A stretch of DNA of 64,000 bases from Nonomuraea sp. NBC_00507 (GCF_036013525.1 NZ_CP107853.1:6572001-6636000), one strand, 5' to 3'. Shown: positions 17,201 to 24,216, counted from the first letter of the stretch. The notes: a model not told the origin generated them from the letters alone. Numbers and translations are program-made.

Positions 17201-17300
17201 ACCCTCTGACAGGGAGACGGTCCCTCCGACGGGAGGACGGTCTCTCCGGCGAGAGGACGGTCCCTCCGGCGGGAGGACGGGCGCCTCAACAGGGAAACGG
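17201..17300. repeat. Five tandem copies of a 20-bp palindromic unit
   Basis: Five consecutive units of exactly 20 bp run from the base after the DUF305 stop. The middle units read TCCCTCCGGCGGGAGGACGG; the first and last are more diverged. Each unit contains the inverted pair TCCCTCC/GGGAGGA, so each can form its own small hairpin. The array leads directly into the terminator-like stem at 17297. Confidence 0.85.
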
Positions 17301-17327
17301 CCCCGCCCGTCATGCGGGCGAGGCCGT
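17297..17327. terminator. Bidirectional terminator between DUF305 gene and ssgB
   Basis: ACGGCC, then CCGCCCG, loop TCAT, then GCGGGCG and AGGCCGT form a nearly perfect stem with one mismatch. It lies between two convergent genes. There is no T run, as is common in high-GC actinobacteria. Confidence 0.6.
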
Positions 17328-17352
17328 CGGAGTGCCTATGATGTCTGGGCGC

Positions 17353-17769
17353 TCAAGAAGGCCACAGCATGTTCGTCAGCTCGGCGTCCAGATCCATGAA
17401 GTCGGTCTCGCGCCCCGCCGGCACCTTCTCGTAGGTCCGGTGCAGGAACTCGGTCAGCGGCGCCAGGGGCACTTCGAAGAGCGCCTGCCCGAACGGCGAC
17501 GTGAGACTGATGTGGAGCGTGCGCTCGCCGTCGGCGCGGGCCGGCCACACCTGCACGTCGCCGTCGCCGACACGCCGCACGATGCCCACGGTCAGCAACT
17601 CGCGGGCGAAGATCCACTCGACCGGCTCGTCGTTCCCTACGTGGAAGGCCATGCGGATGGCGTACGGATCGTCGGCTGTGTAACTCAGTCCGGCGAGCAG
17701 GGGGACGGTAGTACGGTCGGGGACCACAAGCCGAAGGCCAAGCTCGGCGGAGACGGTGGTGCTGTTCAT
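17353..17769 (-). CDS. ssgB: SsgA-like protein, SsgB type
   Basis: A 138-residue protein of the SALP family, found in morphologically complex actinomycetes. The start MNSTTVSAELGLRLVV, the core DDPYAIRMAFHVG and VEWIFARELL, then GDVQVWPARADG, GQALFEVP and the end FMDLDAELTNMLW match the SsgB pattern. SsgB guides FtsZ to division sites in aerial hyphae. It could be another SsgA-like paralogue, but the size and DLDAEL end favour SsgB. It is monocistronic with a 460-bp upstream gap that should hold its promoter. Confidence 0.8.
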   Translation of the reverse strand: MNSTTVSAELGLRLVVPDRTTVPLLAGLSYTADDPYAIRMAFHVGNDEPVEWIFARELLTVGIVRRVGDGDVQVWPARADGERTLHISLTSPFGQALFEVPLAPLTEFLHRTYEKVPAGRETDFMDLDAELTNMLWPS

Positions 17770-18230
17770 CGTCAGCCAAACCTTTTCGTCGTAGGTCCCC
17801 TCTTCGGGGCTTTCACTGCTCTGACGGACTTCGTCCTGAGCTATGACGCGGAACGAAGAAACCTGTAGGAAAGATTCCGCTTCAGGGGCCTTCTGTAACG
17901 CACATCACAGCTAGACATTTAGGCATCTACCAGGCTAAACGGCATCAATCGGGTCGTATTTGCAAGGGTTTTGCGTGCTGTGGAGCCTGTCCCGGAGTGG
18001 CCGACCATGAACGTTTCTCGCGAAAAGATCGCGATCGGCTCCTTCCGGAACACGACGATGGTATGCCACCGACCCCTGCCGCCGGTGGGCAACCGCCGCC
18101 TTTCACCTGAATCCCTCCCATCGCTCTCCCTGCTGCTTCTGTCATGCCCCCGCCGACCGCTTTCACTTCGCCAGCACGTGCCAGAGTGCGGTATGGTTTT
18201 CCCCGTCGGCACCGCAAGGGACCGGCAGGC
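17770..18230. other. Intergenic region between ssgB and tRNA-Val
   Basis: This stretch of 461 bp has no convincing gene. Short frames on the minus strand lack start signals and typical codon use. It should contain the ssgB promoter on the minus strand and the tRNA-Val promoter on the plus strand. I see no clear repeats. Confidence 0.6.
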
Positions 18231-18302
18231 GGGCGATTAGCTCAGCGGGAGAGCGCTTCGTTCACACCGAAGAGGTCACTGGTTCGATCCCAGTATCGCC
18301 CA
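18231..18302 (+). tRNA. tRNA-Val (anticodon CAC), integration target
   Basis: A 72-nt cloverleaf with acceptor GGGCGAT/ATCGCCC, discriminator A, anticodon stem CTTCG/CGAAG and loop TTCACAC giving CAC. The 3' 42 nt (from the anticodon loop on) belong to the attachment core repeated at 38593 and 50150. The tRNA therefore stays complete because the inserted element brings an identical 3' end. Confidence 0.96.
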
Positions 18303-18303
18303 C
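18261..18303 (+). other. attL core of integrative element 1
   Basis: A 43-bp sequence from the anticodon loop to just past the tRNA 3' end, identical at 18261-18303, 38593-38635 and 50150-50192. At this copy and at 50150 the identity continues through a terminator-like hairpin (AGGGCCAC..GTGGCCCTTTT) to GATCTT, about 91 bp with one indel. At 38593 the flank is a diverged hairpin. Confidence 0.93.
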
Positions 18304-18377
18304 ACAGGTCAAGGGCCACACCCCACACGCGGGAGTGGCCCTTTTGATCTTTGTGCAGCAGCAAAGTGCAGCAGTCC

Positions 18378-19589
18378 CTACCCGTCAAGACTGTCGCCGA
18401 GGCGTCTGAGAGCGTTCCTGGTGGCCTCGGACGGAGCCTCACTGTAGATGTCCATCGTTACCGTGATTTTGCTGTGACGGAGGATCTGCATCGCCACACG
18501 GGGATGCACGTCAAGCGCGACCAGAAGCGAGGCGCACGTGCGCCGGGTGTCGTGGACCTTGATCGGCCGGACGTTGGCGCGCTTGCATGCGGTGTGGAAG
18601 TGCCGGTTGAAGTTGCGCGGCTCGTATGGCGTGCCGTACTTCGTCGTGATCACCAGATCGTTATCGCTCCAGACGTCACCCACAGCGCCTCTGTCGGCGG
18701 CCTGCTGTTCAGCGCGCTCCTTCAGCGCCATCACACACACGTCCGGGATCGGCAGTACGGCCGCCGAGCCTGGCGTCTTGGTTTCCCGATGGTGCAGCTG
18801 CCGGCCAACCCGTTGCAGTTGCCAGCTGATCGTCACTTCCCGCGCGTCGAGATCCACATCGTCCCAGGTGAGCCCGAGCGCCTCGCCACGGCGCAAGCCA
18901 AGAACCAGAATCAGCACGTATGCCACGAACAGCGGATCATGTACTTGCCGAGCAGACTCGAGGAATCGCCGTGCCTCCTCCACCGTCCACCAGCTCCTCT
19001 TAGGCTTACGCGGCGTCGGCAGCCTCACGGCGCCGGCCACGTTCTTGGCGATGATCTCTTCCGTGATGGCGATCCCGAGCGCGGCCCTGAGTGTGTCCCG
19101 GACGTCCTTGATCGTACGCGCGGCCAAGATCGCCTGGCAGCACTCGCCCAGAGCACAGCACCGCGGGTTACGCCGACTCGCGTCCTTACCGAGCGCGCAG
19201 CACTGGCACGTGTGACGCAGCGTGTTGAGCCACTCGCGGACGTGCTTGACCGTCAGCTTGTCCAGCCGCCGGTGGCCGAGTCCAGGGATGAGGTACAGGC
19301 GAGCGAAGGTCTCATATCTGGCGTACGTGGCGGGGGCGAGGTTGGGCTCGACGACTTCGCGCAGCCAGTAGGCGAGGAAGTCGGCCAGCTTGGGCACGTT
19401 GGAAGCGACCGTTTCCCCGCCTTGCACCTTGGCATGCAGCTCCAGCCAGGCCTTACGGGTCTCCTCGTACGTCTTCCGCTTGACGTACTTACGCTTGCGG
19501 CCACCGTCCGGCGTCGTCACCCAGACGAAGGCTCGGTAGCCACCTGGCACGGGGTAGATGGATCCTTCCCCGTTGCCGCGGCGGCTCAC
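18378..19589 (-). CDS. int: Tyrosine recombinase / integrase of element 1
   Basis: A 403-residue phage-type integrase. Catalytic signatures are Arg in LILVLGLRRGEALGLTW, the HxxR box HDTRRTCASLL, His/Lys in LRHSKITVTM and the nucleophile Tyr in MDIYSEA. Residues 125 to 150 hold a Cys-rich insert (CQCCALGKDASRRNPRCCALGECC) seen in actinobacterial AICE integrases and probably metal-binding. The gene reads toward attL, 75 bp away. Its start overlaps the xis stop by 4 bp, so int is made with xis. It should catalyse attP x attB recombination in tRNA-Val(CAC). Confidence 0.95.
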   Translation of the reverse strand: MSRRGNGEGSIYPVPGGYRAFVWVTTPDGGRKRKYVKRKTYEETRKAWLELHAKVQGGETVASNVPKLADFLAYWLREVVEPNLAPATYARYETFARLYLIPGLGHRRLDKLTVKHVREWLNTLRHTCQCCALGKDASRRNPRCCALGECCQAILAARTIKDVRDTLRAALGIAITEEIIAKNVAGAVRLPTPRKPKRSWWTVEEARRFLESARQVHDPLFVAYVLILVLGLRRGEALGLTWDDVDLDAREVTISWQLQRVGRQLHHRETKTPGSAAVLPIPDVCVMALKERAEQQAADRGAVGDVWSDNDLVITTKYGTPYEPRNFNRHFHTACKRANVRPIKVHDTRRTCASLLVALDVHPRVAMQILRHSKITVTMDIYSEAPSEATRNALRRLGDSLDG

Positions 19590-19777
19590 TCTGCCTGCCC
19601 TTCGGCGATCTTGTTGACGTACTCATCGACCCATTGCGGCAGGATGCGGCGATGCCGGCCGTCCTTGACGCTGCGGATCTGGCCGGACAGCACGAGGAAC
19701 TTGGTCTTGGTCAAGCCGAAGCCGAGCATGTCAGCCACCTCCTTGGTGGTGTGCCAGCGTTTAGTGATCACAGTCAT
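19586..19777 (-). CDS. xis: Excisionase, MerR/DNA-binding type
   Basis: A 63-residue protein with one winged helix: WHTTKEVADMLGFGLTKTKFLVLSGQIRSVKDGRHRRILPQWVDEYV. It would bind attachment arms and bias Int toward excision. Its start overlaps the rep stop and its stop overlaps the int start (4 bp each), giving a rep-xis-int transcription unit as in pSAM2. Confidence 0.9.
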   Translation of the reverse strand: MTVITKRWHTTKEVADMLGFGLTKTKFLVLSGQIRSVKDGRHRRILPQWVDEYVNKIAEGQAE

Positions 19778-21165
19778 GGGCTTGCCTCCTTTCCTGGTGT
19801 GCCGCTTGGCGGCGCGTTGACGATCGACGTGGCCAGTACCGATTCGCCCGGGGTGTAGCCCTGGCCAGCGAAGCTCCAGTGCGCGAGCACCAGAGTGGTG
19901 CCGTCGTGTGGTTCGAGGCCGAGCTGGGCGCGGCGGTGTTCAGCGCGTTCATCGCGGATTGCGCCGAGCGTGGTCGAGTACACGCGGGATCGGGTGGAGA
20001 AGTGACCGCGGAAACCGAGCATGTGCGCCCACTTGCGAAGCCGCAGCCCGGTCAGCTCGGGATGCGTTTCGGGGTGGCCCAGCCGCCACGCGGTGCGAAT
20101 CAGCCGGGCGGCGTGCGGCGTAGCACCGCGCTCGTGCAGGTTGGTCAGGTCGTGTGCGTGGACGCGCCGGTCGAGGGTGCCCGTGGTTTCGGCGGCTTTG
20201 GTGGCGTATTTGGCGATGTAGGCGGCCACGGCCTGTTCGGACAGGTGGCCGTCGAGGTCGCCGGTTTGGATGGGTTTGACGTCGACCTGCCGCCCCCAGA
20301 CCAGCTCTGTGGTGGGTTGGCCGAGGTCTGGTGCTTTCAGTCGCACCGCGGCCACGGCCGAGTCGATCGCGTTCTGGAGCAGTTCCAGGCTGGCCCACGC
20401 CGGCGGTTCGGCCACGTCGGCCGGTTCGGTCGTGCGGCCGTCGAGACGGACGACGGCGTGGAAGTGCACGACGCCGCGGGCTTGGTATTCGGCGACCTTG
20501 GCGAACGACACCCGCACCGTCTTGTTGAACGCGGCATGGGTCAGCCCCGCGGCGGTGGCCAGGTGCCGGCGGAGGTAGATGGTGAAGCGGCGCCACAGCT
20601 CGCCTGCGTGGGCGTTCCACAGCACGTGCCCGATATAGTCGTAGGAGTCGGCATCCAGGGGTTGGCCGAGGCGCGAGTCGTCGGCTTTGTGGCGTTCAAA
20701 GCATGCCGGACCCGAGCGGCGGGGATGGCACACCCGGCGCACGCCGTCCTTGTCGGGGCCGCGATGCACCGGCCCGAACGACGGCGCGGTGAGCGTGAGG
20801 AACGCCCGCGGGTGAGCGCGCACGGTGGCCGGCACGCCCTTCTCCTCACCCAGGAGCCCGGCGCGGATCAGGTGGAAGGTGTCACGCCGGTACAGCTCCG
20901 CGCACGAGGTGCAGCGTGAGGCGCGACGGTTGCCGCACCGGATCAGGAGCTGTCCGTGCGGTTCGCTCGCGGTGCTGTAGCTGGAGAGCACGTGGCCGGT
21001 CGTCGCATCCAACGTCATGCTCTCCCCGGCCAGCCGTACCGGTTCGGCGCAGCCGCCGAGGCGGTGAACTTGCTCCAGCCAGCGGGACAGGTCCTTGCCG
21101 GAGCGCCGGGCCAAGTCGCGCACGACCGGCCCGACGCAGTCGGCGAGCAGCGTCGGTGTGCTCAC
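19774..21165 (-). CDS. RepSA-type replication initiator (HUH endonuclease)
   Basis: A 463-residue rolling-circle initiator. Key residues are the HUH pair in GVVHFHAVVRLDG (around residue 235) and the Tyr motif YIAKYATKA. An N-terminal Cys-rich zinc-like segment, CGNRRASRCTSCAELYRRDTF, is shared with the element 2 Rep. It would nick the element origin after excision to drive replication before transfer. The C-terminal 40 residues follow VYSTTLGAIRDER. It overlaps xis downstream and a tiny zinc-finger gene upstream. Confidence 0.92.
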   Translation of the reverse strand: MSTPTLLADCVGPVVRDLARRSGKDLSRWLEQVHRLGGCAEPVRLAGESMTLDATTGHVLSSYSTASEPHGQLLIRCGNRRASRCTSCAELYRRDTFHLIRAGLLGEEKGVPATVRAHPRAFLTLTAPSFGPVHRGPDKDGVRRVCHPRRSGPACFERHKADDSRLGQPLDADSYDYIGHVLWNAHAGELWRRFTIYLRRHLATAAGLTHAAFNKTVRVSFAKVAEYQARGVVHFHAVVRLDGRTTEPADVAEPPAWASLELLQNAIDSAVAAVRLKAPDLGQPTTELVWGRQVDVKPIQTGDLDGHLSEQAVAAYIAKYATKAAETTGTLDRRVHAHDLTNLHERGATPHAARLIRTAWRLGHPETHPELTGLRLRKWAHMLGFRGHFSTRSRVYSTTLGAIRDERAEHRRAQLGLEPHDGTTLVLAHWSFAGQGYTPGESVLATSIVNAPPSGTPGKEASP

Positions 21166-21293
21166 TGGCCGCCCACTCCCGTGCCCTCGCAGTTGAAGCA
21201 GGCGATCACTTCCTCGTATATCTCGCCCTCGCTGTGACGTTCGCTGACAACGAGCTCGCCGGAGCCTTCACAGACTCGGCAGAAAGCAGGCAT
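21162..21293 (-). CDS. Mini zinc-finger protein (CxxCxGxG type) 1
   Basis: A 43-residue product whose only features are two DnaJ-like half sites, FCRVCEGSG and ACFNCEGTG, 25 residues apart and joined by an acidic linker. The GAGGG before ATG 21293 supports the start. The stop overlaps the rep start by 4 bp, so it is coupled to rep. It is the last of a series of such genes on this strand. Confidence 0.75.
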   Translation of the reverse strand: MPAFCRVCEGSGELVVSERHSEGEIYEEVIACFNCEGTGVGGQ

Positions 21294-21295
21294 GT

Positions 21296-21538
21296 TCACC
21301 CTCGAACCCTCCTCACTTCGACGATCTCCACTCCAGGTCGGCAGGCATCGCATTGCCGGTCCGCAGGAAGACGACGGCCGCAGGCGATCAGTCGGTGTTG
21401 GCCCTTGGCCTTGACCTCGATCGGCCGTTGACAAGGCCCCCCGCTGTCAGCCGCCGTGACGTGCCGCGTGACGCTCCAGGGGTGGTCCTGGACACCGTCG
21501 GCGTAGGTTTCGGTCACGGCGATCCGGTAGCGGCTCAC
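21296..21538 (-). CDS. Small Cys-containing protein
   Basis: An 80-residue protein starting at GTG 21538, overlapping the upstream stop (GTGA). An N-terminal beta part (SRYRIAVTETYADGV) precedes a possible zinc knuckle: GPCQRPIEV, LIACGRRL and QCDACRPG, with four Cys. I do not recognise it beyond that. It is part of the tightly coupled leftward operon. Confidence 0.65.
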   Translation of the reverse strand: MSRYRIAVTETYADGVQDHPWSVTRHVTAADSGGPCQRPIEVKAKGQHRLIACGRRLPADRQCDACRPGVEIVEVRRVRG

Positions 21539-21684
21539 CGGCTGGCCTCCACCTCGCCTGTACCGCCGCATCGGCCGCAGACGGGATAGGTGCGATAGCC
21601 GCGGTCATCCCAGGTCAGCGGAATGGCAAGGTCGCCTTGCCCGTCACATGTGGGACAGGGGATGCGCTCGATGTCGGCCTTCAT
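21535..21684 (-). CDS. Mini zinc-finger protein (CxxCxGxG type) 2
   Basis: A 49-residue protein with half sites PCPTCDGQG and VCGRCGGTG separated by a short beta hairpin (DLAIPLTWDDRGYRTYP). Each end overlaps its neighbour by 4 bp. The layout is one DnaJ-type zinc site per protein. Confidence 0.75.
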   Translation of the reverse strand: MKADIERIPCPTCDGQGDLAIPLTWDDRGYRTYPVCGRCGGTGEVEASR

Positions 21685-21827
21685 CGGCGCACCTCCGACG
21701 TGCCGGTGCCGTCGCAGCCGTCGCAGGGTCGGTAACCTCTGACGGCGCGCCGATCGAAGACTGAGCAGAGCAGCCACCCCTGGCCCCAGCAGCGTCCGCA
21801 CTCCTGGGTGATCTTCTTTGTGGTCAC
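21681..21827 (-). CDS. Mini zinc-finger protein (CxxCxGxG type) 3
   Basis: A 48-residue protein starting at GTG 21827, with half sites ECGRCWGQG and PCDGCDGTG. The GTG overlaps a TGA in the next upstream phase (GTGA). The same frame stays open further upstream to 21938, but the Cys pattern shows that stretch is coded in another phase. Confidence 0.72.
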   Translation of the reverse strand: MTTKKITQECGRCWGQGWLLCSVFDRRAVRGYRPCDGCDGTGTSEVRR

Positions 21828-21938
21828 TGTCCGCACCTGCGGCAAAACAGCGCCGCGTCGTAGTTCAGCGCGCGGCAGCGGCAGCATTCTCATGTGCCGG
21901 GTGTTATCGGCGGCAGCTCCGGCGCCGGGCCCGGTCAC
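21824..21938 (-). pseudogene. Zinc-ribbon mini gene with a one-base frameshift
   Basis: The interval runs from a GTG (21938) that overlaps the preceding stop to a TGA (21824) that overlaps the following start. This is the junction style of neighbouring genes here. Its length, 115 nt, is not a multiple of three. The 3' phase reads ECCRCRALNYDAALFCRRCGQ-stop, a good zinc ribbon, while the 5' phase reads VTGPGAGAAADNTRHM. One base gained or lost near 21890 would join them. It is either a real mutation, a sequencing error or a recoding site. Confidence 0.5.
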
Positions 21939-22081
21939 AGGTCGAGCCCTTCCAGGTCCTTGCCGGTGACGCGGCCCGTGCCGTGGCAGGTGGAGCACTC
22001 GTGCACGTAGATGCGGCCACGTCGCTTGCCGGAGCCGCCGCAGCGGGGGCAGCGCATGCTGGTGGGTTGTGTGTGCTGCAT
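21935..22081 (-). CDS. Mini zinc-finger protein (CxxCxGxG type) 4
   Basis: A 48-residue protein with half sites RCPRCGGSG and ECSTCHGTG. A strong AAGGAGG lies 7 bases before ATG 22081, so this gene begins a coupled block. Basic residues (KRRGR) fill the hairpin between the half sites. Confidence 0.78.
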   Translation of the reverse strand: MQHTQPTSMRCPRCGGSGKRRGRIYVHECSTCHGTGRVTGKDLEGLDL

Positions 22082-22184
22082 ACTGGAACCTCCTTTGCTT
22101 GATGCCAGGTGATGGAGGCGCGCCCGGCGGGACGGACGTGAGCGGCCAAGCTGGAGACGTTCCGTGGGCGCGCGCCCTGGTTGA

Positions 22185-22349
22185 TCACGATGTGGTAGCG
22201 GCGTTGAGTTCTGCTCGCGTGGAATTTCGGCAAACGGCGTTGAGTACCGCCAGGCAGCGCTCCTGTTCGTGCCGAGATCCGGTCCGTGTCGCTTTGTCGA
22301 ATTCACGGACCGCCGCTTTGATTTTGTCTACTTGGGATTTCCGGACCAT
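22185..22349 (-). CDS. Small helical protein without Cys pairs
   Basis: A 54-residue frame, MVRKSQVDKIKAAVREFDKA and so on to ELNAATTS. It is charged and predicted helical, with two isolated Cys. It sits between zinc mini genes with a GGAGCG before the ATG. It may be a real small coupled gene, but nothing identifies it. Confidence 0.45.
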   Translation of the reverse strand: MVRKSQVDKIKAAVREFDKATRTGSRHEQERCLAVLNAVCRNSTRAELNAATTS

Positions 22350-22390
22350 GTTTTCGCTCCCAGTTCTCGACCCGGCCCACCCGGCCTTGA

Positions 22391-22549
22391 TTAGGCGAAG
22401 TTGACCCAGAACGAGTAACGGCAGTTGGGGCAGCCGACCTGCAATCCGGCCTCACCCACCAGCAACGCGTCAAAACGTGCGAGTCGGGTCTCGTAGCGGC
22501 AGTCGGGGCAGCTCACGCGCCTGTTGTTAATGCCTGTCGTGTTTGACAT
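22391..22549 (-). CDS. Zinc-ribbon mini protein
   Basis: A 52-residue protein with VSCPDCRYETRLARF and VGCPNCRYSFWVNF, a classic two-knuckle zinc ribbon without the GxG tail of its neighbours. ATG 22549 was chosen; upstream codons are shadow-like. Confidence 0.68.
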   Translation of the reverse strand: MSNTTGINNRRVSCPDCRYETRLARFDALLVGEAGLQVGCPNCRYSFWVNFA

Positions 22550-22559
22550 GCGACGGACC

Positions 22560-22727
22560 TCAGCATGCCCAACACTGAGAGGCGTGCTGGTTTGCATACC
22601 TGCTCAGGCTGTGACCCTTGTCACCGCACCCCTCACACACCCATCGGCCATAGGGTGCGACTTTGGGATCAAAGGCCCAGACGACGGTGCTGCCGCCCGC
22701 GGTGCGGTATGTAATTACCTCCTTCAT
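22560..22727 (-). CDS. Small zinc protein, paralogue of the gene at 22893
   Basis: A 55-residue protein, MKEVITYRTAGGSTVVWAF then WVCEGCGDKGHSLSRYANQHASQCWAC. AAGGGAGG lies five bases before ATG 22727. The C-terminus aligns with the 22893 protein (TCNGCKEAVGHAPVSAANEHARVCRAR): CxxC followed by HA..C, a C2HC-like site. The two are tandem paralogues. Confidence 0.7.
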   Translation of the reverse strand: MKEVITYRTAGGSTVVWAFDPKVAPYGRWVCEGCGDKGHSLSRYANQHASQCWAC

Positions 22728-22746
22728 CTTGCCTCCCTTCGCTTTT

Positions 22747-22908
22747 CTAGCGATCACATTTCGGGCATGTCCTCGTACGCACGTACAGGTAGCCTTTGCA
22801 TATCGAGCAACGCACCGGTTGCTGCACCAGCGCAGCGTGTTGCGAGTCTTTCGCTCGGCTTCTTCTCGTGTTCCTCACGGCGGCATCGCGCTTTATCGTG
22901 CGCGGCAT
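22747..22908 (-). CDS. Basic zinc-ribbon mini protein
   Basis: A 53-residue protein. A strongly basic N-terminal half (MPRTIKRDAAVRNTRRSRAK) is followed by VRCSICKGYLYVRTRTCPKCDR, a two-knuckle zinc ribbon. Its start overlaps the upstream gene by 16 bp. The basic tail suggests nucleic-acid binding, which is inference. Confidence 0.62.
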   Translation of the reverse strand: MPRTIKRDAAVRNTRRSRAKDSQHAALVQQPVRCSICKGYLYVRTRTCPKCDR

Positions 22909-23069
22909 ACTCGGGCGTGTTCGTTGGCCGCGCTCACCGGAGCGTGCCCGACTGCTTCCTTGCAGCCGTTACAGGTCCAATAGCCGTACTCGCTGGTCCT
23001 GTAGACGAACTCGACCGTGTTGCCGCCGACCGTCTCGAAAATGACTGTTTCGTTTTTCATCCCGGCCAT
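22893..23069 (-). CDS. Small zinc protein, paralogue of the gene at 22560
   Basis: A 58-residue protein with an N-terminal beta stretch (MKNETVIFETVGGNTVEFVY) and YWTCNGCKEAVGHAPVSAANEHARVC. AAGAGG precedes ATG 23069. See the paralogue at 22560. Confidence 0.68.
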   Translation of the reverse strand: MAGMKNETVIFETVGGNTVEFVYRTSEYGYWTCNGCKEAVGHAPVSAANEHARVCRAR

Positions 23070-23086
23070 GTCGTGTTCCTCTTCTT

Positions 23087-23224
23087 TTAGTCGCTCGGGT
23101 GGTTGTCGATCCCGGTGCCGTTGCAGTCTCGGCATGTCCGGCTTTCGGAGTCGATTCCGCTGCCGTTGCAAGTGCAGCATTGATATGAACCGAGTGGAAT
23201 GTGGCGCCTGTTGCTGACCTTCAT
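23087..23224 (-). CDS. Mini zinc-finger protein (CxxCxGxG type) 5
   Basis: A 45-residue protein with half sites CCTCNGSG and CRDCNGTG, each followed by ID, so it is nearly an internal repeat (CNGSGIDSESR / CNGTGIDNHPS). AAAGGAGG lies 12 bases before ATG 23224. Confidence 0.75.
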   Translation of the reverse strand: MKVSNRRHIPLGSYQCCTCNGSGIDSESRTCRDCNGTGIDNHPSD

Positions 23225-23272
23225 TTCGTCTTGTCGCCTCCTTTCTTGGGTTTGATGAGTGGCTTTCCGTGA

Positions 23273-23298
23273 GCCGCCCACCGGCTTTGGTGGGCGGC
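23273..23298 (-). promoter_or_regulatory. Intercistronic hairpin, copy 1
   Basis: GCCGCCCACC, loop GGCTTT, GGTGGGCGGC: a perfect 10-bp stem placed 15 bp after the stop of the gene at 23314. About 48 bp including flanks (TGGCTTTCC..CCGGAYGCAA) recur at 24586-24636. It may be a partial terminator or an RNA-stability element that grades expression in the operon. Confidence 0.6.
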
Positions 23299-23313
23299 CG
23301 GACGCAATGTCAC

Positions 23314-23481
23314 TCATCGGGTTGGGATAACTCCGTAACCGCCGCACACCTTGCAGGCTCGTCCTTCGTGAACGTAGCCTTTGCCGGTCTTCCACACCTT
23401 GTGCTCAAGAAGACCGCGGCCGGAGCACTTGCTGCAGGTCAATGGCTCGTTCGCTGGACTCTTACCGCGACGCAGTTTCAT
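23314..23481 (-). CDS. Mini zinc-finger protein (CxxCxGxG type) 6
   Basis: A 55-residue protein with a basic N-terminus (MKLRRGKSPANEPL) and half sites TCSKCSGRG and ACKVCGGYG flanking a Lys-rich hairpin. GGGAGG sits 6 bases before ATG 23481. Confidence 0.75.
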   Translation of the reverse strand: MKLRRGKSPANEPLTCSKCSGRGLLEHKVWKTGKGYVHEGRACKVCGGYGVIPTR

Positions 23482-23526
23482 TTTTCACCTCCCATGCCAT
23501 TCTTGTAGTGCCCGCCTTGTATCTCT

Positions 23527-23859
23527 TTAGCGCTTGCCTTTGCCTCCGCATCGGCCACAGTAGATATAGGTGCCGTTGGCGTAGGAGAAGCCACCTTCTC
23601 CTTTGCACCACCCGCATTCATTTTTGGCGACGGCGCCTTTCCTGTGCTTGCCCAGCATGTTCCCCTCCCTTGCAACCGATCGGACTTTGTCTCTGGTTTC
23701 GACCGTGCCCGTTCCGCCACAGATCCGGCACAGCCAGAAGCGCTGCACTTTCCATGACATGAACCAGCGCTTTTTCCTTGCCGCGCTGGAGTGGAGTCCG
23801 CGCCCGCCACATGCCGAACACGCCTGCACCGCTTCTGCCGGCATGGACTTCTGCGCCAT
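23527..23859 (-). CDS. Double zinc-finger protein (two CxxCxGxG modules)
   Basis: A 110-residue open frame with four half sites: ACSACGGRG, LCRICGGTG, ECGWCKGEG and YCGRCGGKG, i.e. two complete modules. An internal ATG at 23658 (MLGKHRKG) is preceded by a near-perfect AAGGGAGGGG, so the second module may also be made as a separate 43-residue protein. This looks like two mini genes fused by loss of a stop, or a two-product gene. The start overlaps the upstream stop (TAATG). Confidence 0.72.
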   Translation of the reverse strand: MAQKSMPAEAVQACSACGGRGLHSSAARKKRWFMSWKVQRFWLCRICGGTGTVETRDKVRSVAREGNMLGKHRKGAVAKNECGWCKGEGGFSYANGTYIYCGRCGGKGKR

Positions 23860-23999
23860 TACAGGTGGCCTTTGCCTTGGCAGGTGAAGCACTTACGACG
23901 GACCTCCACGATGAGGAGCTGGCCGTTTTGCAGCCGCGACCGCATTTCGCCGATCTTGCCGATCCCGCGGCAGGTCCGGCATTGCCCACCTCTTGCCAT
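23859..23999 (-). CDS. Mini zinc-finger protein (CxxCxGxG type) 7
   Basis: A 46-residue protein with half sites QCRTCRGIG and KCFTCQGKG separated by a helix-strand linker. AAAGGAG lies 9 bases before ATG 23999. Its TAA overlaps the next ATG. Confidence 0.75.
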   Translation of the reverse strand: MARGGQCRTCRGIGKIGEMRSRLQNGQLLIVEVRRKCFTCQGKGHL

Positions 24000-24051
24000 G
24001 TCGAATTCTCCTTTCGAGTTATCCGGCAGAGATTCGGCCGGATTTCGGGTT

Positions 24052-24216
24052 TCAGGTCAGGACCGCGCTGAAGAAGATGGCCAGCTTGTCCGCGCCCGCC
24101 AGCACTCCGTCGAAGACGCCGTTGACGGCATCCGCCGCCTGAGCCGGACGCGTGAACAGGTAGAAGACGACGAACGCGATAGCCGCGTAGCCGAGCCAGC
24201 GCCGGAGCCGGAACAT
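24052..24216 (-). CDS. Small membrane protein
   Basis: A 54-residue protein with a basic start (MFRLRRW), one transmembrane helix (LGYAAIAFVVFYLF) and a second hydrophobic stretch near the C-terminus (GADKLAIFFSAVL). Its ATG overlaps the upstream stop by one base (TGATG). It may be a spread or transfer helper of the Spd class; this is inferred from size and position only. Confidence 0.55.
   Translation of the reverse strand: MFRLRRWLGYAAIAFVVFYLFTRPAQAADAVNGVFDGVLAGADKLAIFFSAVLT

Noticed and set aside
17201..17300. CRISPR array
   Set aside because: The units are contiguous 20-bp repeats without spacers, and no cas genes are in the window.
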